A DNA stretch of 64,000 nucleotides from JAGOFO01 sp964522105 (GTDB lineage: Bacteria; Myxococcota_A; UBA9042; DTJE01): assembly GCA_964522105.1 (NCBI GenBank), contig CAZFVA010000016.1, forward strand, positions 1 through 64,000. Reading direction: 5' to 3'. The notes under the pieces were generated by a model that saw only the letters and a program-made list of their open reading frames with translations, was not told the DNA's origin and did not search any database. The position numbers and the translations under genes are program-made. Positions 1-7,910 of the stretch are shown piece by piece (position 1 is the first letter of the stretch; the number at the start of each line of letters is the position of its first letter).

Positions 1-212
1 ACCAGAAGACCGGCATTCCGAAGAATTCCGATCTGCTTGGAAATTACAGCCTGTTCAGCCTCGACTGCGGTCGCCAGGTCCCCGACAATGCAGGGGCCTT
101 TAAGCAATTGATCCACAATCGCAATCCGAATAGGGCTGGTCAGCAGACCTGCCAGTGCCGCTACATGATCTTCACAACGCTTGTTAACCATGGCAACTGT
201 CTCCATCGACAT
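1..212 (-). CDS. ArsR/SmtB-family transcriptional repressor, N-terminal part (runs off the window)
   Basis: The reverse strand encodes about 70 residues before the window edge. From the internal Met it begins MVNKRCEDHVAALAGLL, then a winged-helix core with SPIRIAIVDQLL, a turn CIVGDLATAVE and the recognition-helix segment VISKQIGILRNAGLL. SPxRxxIxxxL followed by SxxSxHLxxLxxAGLV is the classic ArsR helix-turn-helix pattern (known family). In-frame ATGs lie at 212, 206 and 191; I chose 212 because a weak AAGGT-like Shine-Dalgarno sequence precedes it. A Cys close to the N-terminus could be a metal or thiol ligand but this is a guess. A palindrome directly upstream suggests autoregulation. The 3' half and the regulated partner are outside the window. 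Confidence 0.75.
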   Translation of the reverse strand, partial: MSMETVAMVNKRCEDHVAALAGLLTSPIRIAIVDQLLKGPCIVGDLATAVEAEQAVISKQIGILRNAGLL

Positions 213-226
213 CTACCTTATGGAAT

Positions 227-246
227 ATATATCCCATTCGATATAT
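227..246. promoter_or_regulatory. Palindromic operator for the ArsR-type repressor
   Basis: ATATATC - 6 nt - GATATAT is a perfect 7+7 inverted repeat, 14 bp upstream of the regulator start. AT-rich dyads of this kind at the promoter are typical of ArsR/SmtB autoregulation. Binding itself is inferred. Confidence 0.5.
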
Positions 247-280
247 GTCAAGTGCAGTGGTTGGAATTATTTCAGGCTTT

Positions 281-1312
281 TCAGAGAGGGCAGGCCCCGG
301 TCGGTACGCATGTCAGGCCGTCCATAAGCTGGCAGCACTCGCGGCCTGTCGGGCAGTCTTCATTTGTGACGCAAGTTGTCCAGTTGTCGCATCCGGCACT
401 GCCGACACAACGGAATCCCAGATCAGGCACCTCGCAGCACGTTTCGCCGTTCGGTTCGCCATCGCCGTTTTCGCAGACGTAGGAAGCATCTGTGCATGAA
501 ACAGAACCTGGACATTCGGCGTCTGAAATGCAGATAAGAAGCCCGTCGCCGCTGTCGCAACATTCCAGGCCGTCAGGACATTCCGAACTGGAATGGAAGC
601 ATTTTTGCGGGCACTGGCCGATGTCAAGGCAAACGACAGTTTCGTTAAGGTCGCAACATTCCTGAGTATCCGGGCAATCTTCGTTCGTTGTGCATACCTT
701 CGGGCACATTCCCTCGGCTACGCAGGTCGGCGTTTCGGCCATGTCGCCGAACTTGCAGCAGACCTGACCCTCAACGGTACAATCGGTGTTTTCAGTGCAT
801 CCGCCGGGGGTACCCGGGCACATTGATTCAGGCATGCACATCAACACCTGATCATAGAAGTTGCAGCAGATGCTGTCGCCGCCGCCGCAATCTTCGTCGG
901 TCTTGCAGTTATCCATGCCAGTGGAGCATTCGTCGGCATCCGGGAAGCACTTGCCGTTGCCGAACATGTCGGTGCAGCAGTGCTGGTCCGCGTCGCAGTT
1001 GTCGTCGGTGGTGCAGGCGGTCGGAGTAGTTACTTCGCCGGTCGCTGTGTCGCCGGGGGCCACGTCAACAGAGCCTTCGTCGCTGACAGTCGCTTCGTCT
1101 GTCACCGGAACGTCGGATGTAACCGGCACGTCCGTGCGGACGGCGTCGGCCACCATGTCTGCCGTCGCGTCGCTGACAAGATGATCTGCAACAACATCGG
1201 TTACAGCGTTGGCGTCCTGTTGTGAATTTGTGTCGCCGGAATTACTTGTTCCAGTAGAGCAGGCGCACAGCAGAATAACTGACACCACGATTGCGTACGA
1301 AAGGCGAACCAT
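281..1312 (-). CDS. Secreted lipoprotein with seven WAP-like six-cysteine modules
   Basis: 343 aa. Signal peptide ends in LLCAC, so the lipidated Cys is residue 18. Residues ~20-95 are an Asp/Thr/Val-rich low-complexity tether. The rest is seven tandem modules of the form C-x(5,6)-C-x(5-11)-CC-x(7-10)-C-x(5,6)-C, e.g. CVTNEDCPTGRECC, giving 42 Cys in the modules. The spacing recalls the whey-acidic-protein (four-disulfide core) fold, but the similarity is only by pattern. Start is ATG with GGAGGT 5 nt upstream. It probably sits on the cell surface and needs oxidative folding (see the VKOR cassette at 30.4 kb). No enzymatic motif is visible; a protease-inhibitor or adhesive role is possible but unproven. 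Confidence 0.85.
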   Translation of the reverse strand: MVRLSYAIVVSVILLCACSTGTSNSGDTNSQQDANAVTDVVADHLVSDATADMVADAVRTDVPVTSDVPVTDEATVSDEGSVDVAPGDTATGEVTTPTACTTDDNCDADQHCCTDMFGNGKCFPDADECSTGMDNCKTDEDCGGGDSICCNFYDQVLMCMPESMCPGTPGGCTENTDCTVEGQVCCKFGDMAETPTCVAEGMCPKVCTTNEDCPDTQECCDLNETVVCLDIGQCPQKCFHSSSECPDGLECCDSGDGLLICISDAECPGSVSCTDASYVCENGDGEPNGETCCEVPDLGFRCVGSAGCDNWTTCVTNEDCPTGRECCQLMDGLTCVPTGACPL

Positions 1313-1413
1313 TGTGACCTCCGATAAGTCAATAACATACGGCAGTTTACATGCCCGCCAACTTGATTCAAGACATAACTTTGCAGATTGGGTGTCTGGA
1401 AGAAAAATTGTTT

Positions 1414-2039
1414 CTACAGTTCAGTTGTTTTCTGCTTTACCCGGTCTTTGCGGCGTACGGACAGTGTTTTTTCGACTTCAGCCACGATGGTTCCATCGTC
1501 GTCAACGACATTTACCTGGAACACAGGCGTTGTCCTGCCATCACGGTCGGCCGCTTCGCGGATTTCCTGAATCTTTTCGGCGCTTATCGCAAATTTCGCG
1601 GTTACCCGACCTTTGCCGGGGTTTTTGAATCGGATGGTTGCGGCCTTGTCCCAGACGATGTAATCGCGTCCCAGATTTTCTATCACCATGAACATGAAGA
1701 ACGGGTCNNNNNNNNNNNNNNNNNNNNNNNNNNNNNNNNNNNNNNNNNNNNNNNNNNNNNNNNNNNNNNNNNNNNNNNNNNNNNNNNNNNNNNNNNNNNN
1801 NNNNNNNAGACGATGTAATCGCGTCCCAGATTTTCTATCACCATGAACATGAAGAACGGGTCCGCCATCACATAAAGTGAACCGCCAAAATGGGTCCCGA
1901 CGTAGTTCGAGTTCCAGAACCGCAGCTTCATTTCGACTTCAATCGACCTGTAGTCACTGGCGACCTTCGTCAGCCGGATTCCCGCGCCCAGGAACGGTGG
2001 CCAGAAGTTTATCATCTTGAGATGGAATGCTTTTTTCAT
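1414..2039 (-). CDS. DUF4442 / hotdog-fold thioesterase-like protein (interrupted by an assembly gap)
   Basis: Removing the 100 N and one copy of the 55-bp duplicate (155 bases) restores one 156-aa frame starting MKKAFHLKMINFWPPFLGAG and ending after KTLSVRRKDRVKQKTTEL. Features typical of DUF4442 (YiiD C-terminal-like, hotdog fold) are NSNYVGTHFGGSLYVMADPF and the following FMVIENLG helix and DKAATIRFKNPGKG strand. The family is presumed to be acyl-CoA thioesterase-like; substrate unknown. ATG at 2039 has AGGAG 6 nt upstream; an in-frame TTG at 2042 is less likely. It lies 18 bp downstream of the pentapeptide-repeat lipoprotein gene, so co-transcription is likely. Confidence 0.75.
1653..1862. 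other. Scaffold gap (1708-1807) with duplicated 55-bp flanks
   Basis: Bases 1653-1707 are identical to 1808-1862, on either side of exactly 100 N. This is the signature of two contigs that overlap by 55 bp but were joined with a placeholder. It is an assembly artefact, not a biological repeat; collapsing it restores the DUF4442 reading frame. Confidence 0.95.
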
Positions 2040-2057
2040 CAAAGGCTCCTGAATCTA

Positions 2058-4226
2058 TTACTTCTTCACCCTTGGACAGAAGTTTGTCAAGCTCGGGACG
2101 CAAACCGGGGGATTCGGCGGGCTCGGTGCGGTCAGTTCGGTGACCGTGTCGCACCAGGCGTTACCGTCATCGCTCTGGCCGCCATTTGGACAGAACGTGT
2201 TGGCGTTGGTTGTGTCCTTCGGTAATGACGTAGGTGCAAAACTGGCCGAAACCGTTTGAAGCGTGTCGCCGTCCCCAAGTCGTGTAACGGAAAGTGAACC
2301 CGCAACGAAGGCAATTGTCGCGTTCTGCAGTTTGGCCCCGTAAAGCTTGCCACCGTCAAAAATGGTTCCCTGAAGGCTGGCGTTCACAAGATTGGCGTTT
2401 GTCAGGTCCGCGCCCAGGAAAGACGCCGAGATCAGGTTGGCACCGGTCATCGTCGCGCCGACCATCGATGCCTGCGCAAAATTCATGTTGCACAGGATGG
2501 CATTTGAAAGGTGTATGCCGGTCATGGTCGCCTGCAGCACTGTTGCGTTCGTTCCGTAGATCTGGGCGTAGTCGGCGGTGACCCCGTTCATGTGGGCGTG
2601 GTCCAGCTTTACGTTGGGCATGTATGCGTAGCTCAGGTCGGCGGCCAGCGTGTGGTCGTCGCCTTCGAAAACGGCGCTGGAAAGTGTTGCCCCTTTCAGG
2701 TTGGCATAGGCAAGGTTAGCGCCTTTGAAGATGGCTGACGGCGCATTGGCGTTTGAAAGATCGACGCCCACCATTCTGGCACCTGTCAGGTCTGCGGTGT
2801 CGAGCGATGCGCCGGCCAGGTTTTCATTCTCCTCAAGCCTCATGCCCCTCAAGTTGCAGTGGTCGCAGTTATTCATATGGATCAGGGTAGTTTCGTTGTT
2901 GTACGTTGCCACACTTTCCACGTAGATGGACTGACTTGTGTTGTCAAAGTCATACAGCGCGTCATTAGTGTGCTGATACGGGAAGCTTTCGCCCAGGTAC
3001 CCCGTGCCTTTGTGAAGCGTTGCGACCGTGTTCGGACCGACCCATATTGATGAAATGAACTGTGACGCGTTGATGTTGCAAAGGTCGGCGCACGGCCCGG
3101 CAAGAATCCACGCCAGCCCGCTGCGGGCCGCTTCGCTGTAAAGCCACACTTCGCCTTCTGCGGGCCCGGTCGACGCAAGTGCAGATGCCGGTCCGGCCCA
3201 TGTAATCCTGCATGTGTTGCTGGTTGCCGGATCGTTTGACCAGACCTTGAAAGACATCTTCTGGTCCCATTTCAGGTCGTTTAAGAAAGAACCGGTGTCC
3301 ATGCATGTGGGGGTTCCGGCCGAGTTTGTCGCGACCATCGAGTAACCTGAATAGCTTGAAGCACTGTAGATGACGGCGGCGGTATTCGGGCCGGCGTAAA
3401 TTGCCTTTGCATTAATCGCAGGCGCTCCGGCCGTGCCCAGCAGATTGCCGCAAGCCTGATTGAATACTTGTACCGGCGTGCCTGCAACAGGTGTGCATGT
3501 GTCGATCAATCCAATCTGACCGGTCTGAAGCTGGCTGATCGTGCCGTGGGTCAGTGTCGCCGCCGCCATGCACGGATTTCCAGTCGGCGCCGCCCGTTTT
3601 ACAAGGTCCGGCGATAATTTGACAGGCGTGGCACTTGAATCAACAGGCTGCAGGAACATCAGTTCGCCTTCGGTTCCGCGCCCGCTGTGCGTAAAGCTTT
3701 TGGTGTAAACGCCCGCATTCAATATGACCGACTTGCATCCTTCGCCTTCTTCCAACCGCAGGACTTCGGTGCCGTCCTGGTCGGCCATTGTCATCACGTG
3801 CGGCGGGTCAAGCTTTTCGCCGTTCCAGCAGAATGTATGGGTGTGCGGGTAAAAGTACTGGAACGTCAGTTCATCAACGCCTGTCGCCCCTGTGTCCTTT
3901 GAATTCGCGGCGCTCGAATCAGGATGTTCAAGCCACAGGGCTACCGTGTCGTCCTGATTCAGATGCACGCCTTCAGGCAGTTCGTATAACCCATGCTCAT
4001 GGTATGCAAGACCCGGGGATGTCAGCGGTTCAGACGGTTTTGCCGTGTCTTCTGCGGACGTTTCCGGGAGTTCGGCAACTTCGAGTGTGTCGCCAATTAT
4101 TTCATATGTGGCCGTATCTGTGGCCACATCGCCGAACGCCTTTGCGTCCAGTTCTGCAAATGCTCCATCGCACCCGACAGTCAGCAATGTTCCGATGCAG
4201 ACAAGGGTTAGTGTTCTTATGTCCAT
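2058..4226 (-). CDS. Lipoprotein with beta/gamma-crystallin-like domains and a pentapeptide-repeat helix
   Basis: 722 aa. Lipobox LLTVGC puts the lipidated Cys at 19; the following residue is Asp, which in E. coli favours inner-membrane retention. An Asp/Thr/Glu-rich linker is followed (~240-430) by two segments resembling beta/gamma-crystallin or peptidase-inhibitor I36 folds (AIYAGPNTAAVIYSASSYSG; SIWVGPNTVATLHKGTGYLG). Residues ~440-650 are a long run of pentapeptide repeats of A(D/N)LxxA type, e.g. GASLDTADLTGARMVGVDLS and ANLAYANLKGATLSSAVFEG, predicted to form a right-handed quadrilateral beta-helix. The C-terminus is Cys/Pro-rich. Start ATG is preceded by GGGGGG 8 nt upstream. Function unknown; probably structural or binding. 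It follows the 1104-aa lipoprotein by 23 bp. Confidence 0.85.
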   Translation of the reverse strand: MDIRTLTLVCIGTLLTVGCDGAFAELDAKAFGDVATDTATYEIIGDTLEVAELPETSAEDTAKPSEPLTSPGLAYHEHGLYELPEGVHLNQDDTVALWLEHPDSSAANSKDTGATGVDELTFQYFYPHTHTFCWNGEKLDPPHVMTMADQDGTEVLRLEEGEGCKSVILNAGVYTKSFTHSGRGTEGELMFLQPVDSSATPVKLSPDLVKRAAPTGNPCMAAATLTHGTISQLQTGQIGLIDTCTPVAGTPVQVFNQACGNLLGTAGAPAINAKAIYAGPNTAAVIYSASSYSGYSMVATNSAGTPTCMDTGSFLNDLKWDQKMSFKVWSNDPATSNTCRITWAGPASALASTGPAEGEVWLYSEAARSGLAWILAGPCADLCNINASQFISSIWVGPNTVATLHKGTGYLGESFPYQHTNDALYDFDNTSQSIYVESVATYNNETTLIHMNNCDHCNLRGMRLEENENLAGASLDTADLTGARMVGVDLSNANAPSAIFKGANLAYANLKGATLSSAVFEGDDHTLAADLSYAYMPNVKLDHAHMNGVTADYAQIYGTNATVLQATMTGIHLSNAILCNMNFAQASMVGATMTGANLISASFLGADLTNANLVNASLQGTIFDGGKLYGAKLQNATIAFVAGSLSVTRLGDGDTLQTVSASFAPTSLPKDTTNANTFCPNGGQSDDGNAWCDTVTELTAPSPPNPPVCVPSLTNFCPRVKK

Positions 4227-4249
4227 AAATCATTCCCCCCTGTAAAAAT

Positions 4250-7200
4250 CTACGGCGTTGTCGGTGTTGACGGAATCCACTCGCTGACGGAAGGTTCTGT
4301 GCGACCACCAATTCCGGCGATGGCCCTGTAGTTCAGCGAGTAAACATTTCTCCACAGGTCCACCACCATTTTATGAGCGGCAAACCCGGTCGTCCTGCTC
4401 AGGAATGCACCGTCCGGATCGTAGATATCCAGTCGGTAGTCGTTCGGGATTGACCCGTCGCCGGTGTACGACAGCACATAGATGTAACCCATGAACTCGA
4501 CGCCCATGTCCAGATAGGTTACGGTCCCGGTTTCGGCATGAAGCGAAGCAAAATATTCGGTCTTGTTGTTGAAGTGCTTGACCGGATTGCCGTCGATGTC
4601 GAGCGCCTGAATTCGTTTGTTCAGTGATTCAAGCACCAGCAGGACGCCGTCAGAAGTGAAAGCAAGAGCTGCCGGACCGTACAACAATCCTTCCAGGACG
4701 CCCTCACCCGCAAGCACCTGTGCCAGAGGTGCCACGTCATCGTCAAACGGCGCATCTGGAATCTTCAGGATTTCAATCTTGCTGTTTGCCCAGTTGGCAC
4801 CAACGATGTAACCGCCTGTTCGGATAGCGATGTCGTCCAGCGGTTGCGTGAATCTTCCCCAGCTTTTGCCGCTGTAGCTTAACGGGGTTGTCCCGTCCAG
4901 CGCGACCTTTCTAAGGTGGTACTGACCGTTCCTGGTATCAAGGAAGAAGTTGTACCCGCTTCCGTTGGCAGCCCCCTGTAATTCATAGATGATTGTCGTT
5001 TCAGTGGACATGCCGCAGTTCAGGGATTTGTAGCCTGAATCAGGGCTCGCCAGCCACGACAGGTTCTGAATGTAATGAAGTTGAATGTTCGTCGTGCTCG
5101 TGTCGCACAGGCTCATGTTCGGGCCGGAGGCCTGCCATGCATATCCGAACATGCCGGTGTTTTCTGAAAACGTGATGTTATCAAGCGCGCACAGATGTGA
5201 ACCGACGTTGGCACACGACAGGTTCGTGATGGTTTCGGTGGGTGCGGTCCCGGCCACCCATTTGTATTTTCCGCTGACGTAATTGATGCTCTGCTTGTGG
5301 GTGTAAACGGTTGTTGCGGAAAGTGGAACTTTGTTTTCCTGAATAGTTATGTCGGCTTTCATCACTGTATTGCCCGACGCGATGATGTTTGCAATCCTGC
5401 CGGTACTTCCGCTGCCCGCCAGCCAGCCGTTGTCGGAATAGAAGGCCACCGAGACTTCGACCGTTCCGCCTGCCGGAACGCCATAAAATGTTTCGACTAT
5501 CGGGTCGCTGACGGTCGTCCCGGACATTGCCTTCATCGGCAGTTCGCGGTGCGAGCTGTCGGTGTAGGTCGCAATCAGCTTGTAATGCGTGGCTGTTTCT
5601 GGGAAAACCAGGTGGTCAGTGGCATGATGAATCGTTATCTGCATATCCATGGAAGGCGTGACGGAGTTATTAATAATCCACGGCGAACTCAGCACTTCGA
5701 TGGTTGTTTCTGCCATCGACGCCAGTGTTGACGCGATGTTCAGTACCTGAATACCCCATCCCACAAATGGAATCGAGTCCTCCATTTCCGCAGCAGTCAG
5801 CTTTTCAATCAGATAGGTTTTCAGCTTTTTCAATCCTGCGGAAAGGATCATGCCTCCTATCATTGACCCTGTTCTTGCCAGTACCCCTTTCGCGTTGCCT
5901 GTCACGGCGATTTCTGCTGCGTTTTCCCCTGCCAGCAGGAATCCGCCGACTGCGGCAATGGCGAACACAAGCTCGCTGTCTGCCATGATTGATTTGTACC
6001 AGTCGGTGGACTGCAATCCGGCACCTGCGACAAGAAAGAACAGGGGGACTGCGTACTCGAACGTGGCGGTAAGGATGATGCCGTTGCTTGCCACGTGTCC
6101 GAATTCCAGGTGTCCGGTGCCAAGGCCGCCAGACATCAGGTCGATTTTCACCGCTTCGTTCGGGACGTCGATTGTAAAGTCAGTCCAGTCGGCGGAAAGG
6201 GGGATGCCCATGATGGTCACGACCGGTGACAGGTGGCCGACGAAAAGAATGTTGTTGGTTTTGTCGTCGTGGGTCGTGGCCATCGTCGCTGGAATCGGGA
6301 TTCGATTGCCATTAACGTCTTCAAATGCAACGAAGAACGTCAGGTGCCGCAACCAGTGGTTTTTGAGGCTTACTTTAAGTCGCCGCAGTCCATTGTCCGG
6401 GTTGTTGTCCAGTCCCGTGACCTGCGCTTCCAGGCCGTGGCGTGTCTGCGTATGGTCCAGAGTCCACGAGTACATGTCAGCGGAACGTGCCGTCCTGGCC
6501 ATTATCGGTGTGGCCGACGCGTCAACTGCACCAGCGCCGTCCTGCGTGTGAAATGTCGTTCCCTTCAGCGCGGGGTCGTTATGGGCGGCCCGCAGGACGT
6601 TCTTGATCGCCATTTCGGCGTCCGCTACGGTCTGGTCTGAAAACTGGTAGTTGTAGAACGGGCTGCCATCAGCCTTCACCCGGCGATTGCCGTCTTCATC
6701 AAGTATCGGAACCAGGACGGCCCAGCCGTCCGGGTAGTCGTCGTCGTGTTCATATGCCATTCCCTGTGAAGAAATCGACTCGGCCAGTTCCACCAGACCG
6801 TTCGTGTTTTCAATGTGGGTCATGACCATCGCAGCCACGTCCGGGTCCAGACTTGTCAGTTCGGGATGGTGGAAAAGTATGCTCTTGGCTATGTCTATTG
6901 GCTGAATCAGTTCACTCGGGTCTTGGGTATTTGCGGCTGTGGCCGCGCCCTGGACCACGCCTGTTTCGCCTGAATTGTCTGGCAGTTCTGAAGCAGGCAG
7001 ATATCTGGCGTATCGAGGCCAGCCTTGGCGGGCCCGGATGGTTCTGGCTTTAAGTAATGATTTCTGTGGGATATGAATTCCAACAAGACCAAGCCCGTGC
7101 TGCCCGTCGCGGTCCCCCGTCGTATGCGTAACCCACATGAGGGCCACTTTGTCGTCAGGGGTTTCCACGTTTTCGGCGTAGTGGGTCAGGTCAGTGTCTT

Positions 7201-7564
7201 TGATTGTCAGCAGGGCAGGGTTGGCAGTGCGGTGCGCCTCGCGGGAGGCGTTGTCGTGCCTTTTCAGTTGGTAATGTTTACCGGCGACATGCAGGAACGC
7301 CGTTTCGCTTTCGGGAAGATCGGTCAAGTCGACGTGGATGACGTTCTGGGCGACCGGCGTGGTGGCGTCGGTATCTGCCGTCGAGTCTGTGGCGATGTTG
7401 TCGGTCATGACACCGTCGGTCAGTGCGTCATCGGTGTTTTGGTTTCCATCCCCGCAACCGGAGACGCTGACGGTCATCATCAGGGCGATTACCGCCAGAA
7501 AGAACGGAATTTCATGGAATCTGCGAATGACGGAATCTGGCTTGTGATTGGTAAAGTGGTTCAT
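4250..7564 (-). CDS. Large lipoprotein (1104 aa), C-terminal NHL/beta-propeller-like repeats
   Basis: The signal segment ends SVSGC (Cys ~37), followed by a short Asp/Thr-rich tether. Residues ~70-300 include a segment naming dehydration-like motifs only weakly, so no family is assigned. Around residues 500-610 there are unusually hydrophobic stretches (YAVPLFFLVAGAGL; ELVFAIAAVGGFLLAG) within an otherwise soluble-looking protein. The C-terminal ~250 residues contain NHL-like strands (GPAALAFTSDGVLLVLESLN; FAAHKMVVDLWRNVYSLNYR) consistent with a beta-propeller. Start ATG has AGGGGGG upstream; the N-terminal extension before the hydrophobic core is charged as in a normal signal peptide. First gene of a minus-strand set with the pentapeptide lipoprotein. 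Function not recognised. Confidence 0.75.
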   Translation of the reverse strand: MNHFTNHKPDSVIRRFHEIPFFLAVIALMMTVSVSGCGDGNQNTDDALTDGVMTDNIATDSTADTDATTPVAQNVIHVDLTDLPESETAFLHVAGKHYQLKRHDNASREAHRTANPALLTIKDTDLTHYAENVETPDDKVALMWVTHTTGDRDGQHGLGLVGIHIPQKSLLKARTIRARQGWPRYARYLPASELPDNSGETGVVQGAATAANTQDPSELIQPIDIAKSILFHHPELTSLDPDVAAMVMTHIENTNGLVELAESISSQGMAYEHDDDYPDGWAVLVPILDEDGNRRVKADGSPFYNYQFSDQTVADAEMAIKNVLRAAHNDPALKGTTFHTQDGAGAVDASATPIMARTARSADMYSWTLDHTQTRHGLEAQVTGLDNNPDNGLRRLKVSLKNHWLRHLTFFVAFEDVNGNRIPIPATMATTHDDKTNNILFVGHLSPVVTIMGIPLSADWTDFTIDVPNEAVKIDLMSGGLGTGHLEFGHVASNGIILTATFEYAVPLFFLVAGAGLQSTDWYKSIMADSELVFAIAAVGGFLLAGENAAEIAVTGNAKGVLARTGSMIGGMILSAGLKKLKTYLIEKLTAAEMEDSIPFVGWGIQVLNIASTLASMAETTIEVLSSPWIINNSVTPSMDMQITIHHATDHLVFPETATHYKLIATYTDSSHRELPMKAMSGTTVSDPIVETFYGVPAGGTVEVSVAFYSDNGWLAGSGSTGRIANIIASGNTVMKADITIQENKVPLSATTVYTHKQSINYVSGKYKWVAGTAPTETITNLSCANVGSHLCALDNITFSENTGMFGYAWQASGPNMSLCDTSTTNIQLHYIQNLSWLASPDSGYKSLNCGMSTETTIIYELQGAANGSGYNFFLDTRNGQYHLRKVALDGTTPLSYSGKSWGRFTQPLDDIAIRTGGYIVGANWANSKIEILKIPDAPFDDDVAPLAQVLAGEGVLEGLLYGPAALAFTSDGVLLVLESLNKRIQALDIDGNPVKHFNNKTEYFASLHAETGTVTYLDMGVEFMGYIYVLSYTGDGSIPNDYRLDIYDPDGAFLSRTTGFAAHKMVVDLWRNVYSLNYRAIAGIGGRTEPSVSEWIPSTPTTP

Positions 7565-7910
7565 CCTGGTGTTCCCCCCTGGTAAATCATGTCAAATCGG
7601 TACTCTGGCGCAGGTGTCTGGTCGGACTGAATTATCCTATGGATGTTTGCAATCAGGAACTTTTTTACGTCAGAGTTAGAAATACAAGGCAATTTCGTCA
7701 TGTTCGAGTTAGTTTTACAAGGATCATAATGAGACGAAGTTGGTTACCTGGGCTGTTTGATTAGCTCGCCGAAGTGCCAATCGCCAGCCGTCTGGTCAAT
7801 GAAGTTGGATTTCGTGACTGAAAGTTCCTGAACGTCGGCGTTCTATTTGTCAGGCTGTTGTGGCAACATACTGTCGGAATCCATTGTTGCATTGATGCCA
7901 GGAGTTCAAG
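7565..7910. other. Divergent intergenic region, 346 bp, with a 33-bp-spaced direct repeat
   Basis: It separates the minus-strand 1104-aa lipoprotein from the plus-strand AlbA-domain gene. No convincing coding sequence is present. The only structure I see is the direct repeat annotated separately (7673-7722). Promoters for both genes must lie here but no strong -35/-10 pair stood out. Confidence 0.5.
7673..7722 (+). repeat. Two copies of GAGTTAG-N3-TACAAGG, 33 bp apart
   Basis: Copy 1 is 7673-7689 and copy 2 is 7706-7722; 14 of 17 positions are fixed and only the central three differ (AAA versus TTT). A 33-bp period is about three helical turns, so the copies face the same side of the DNA. 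This could be a regulator binding site for either divergent gene; no regulator is identified. Confidence 0.4.

Noticed and set aside
1653..1862. 55-bp direct repeats as mobile-element target duplications or true repeats
   Set aside because: Same length at three unrelated loci, always around exactly 100 N, and removal restores the genes: assembly artefacts.
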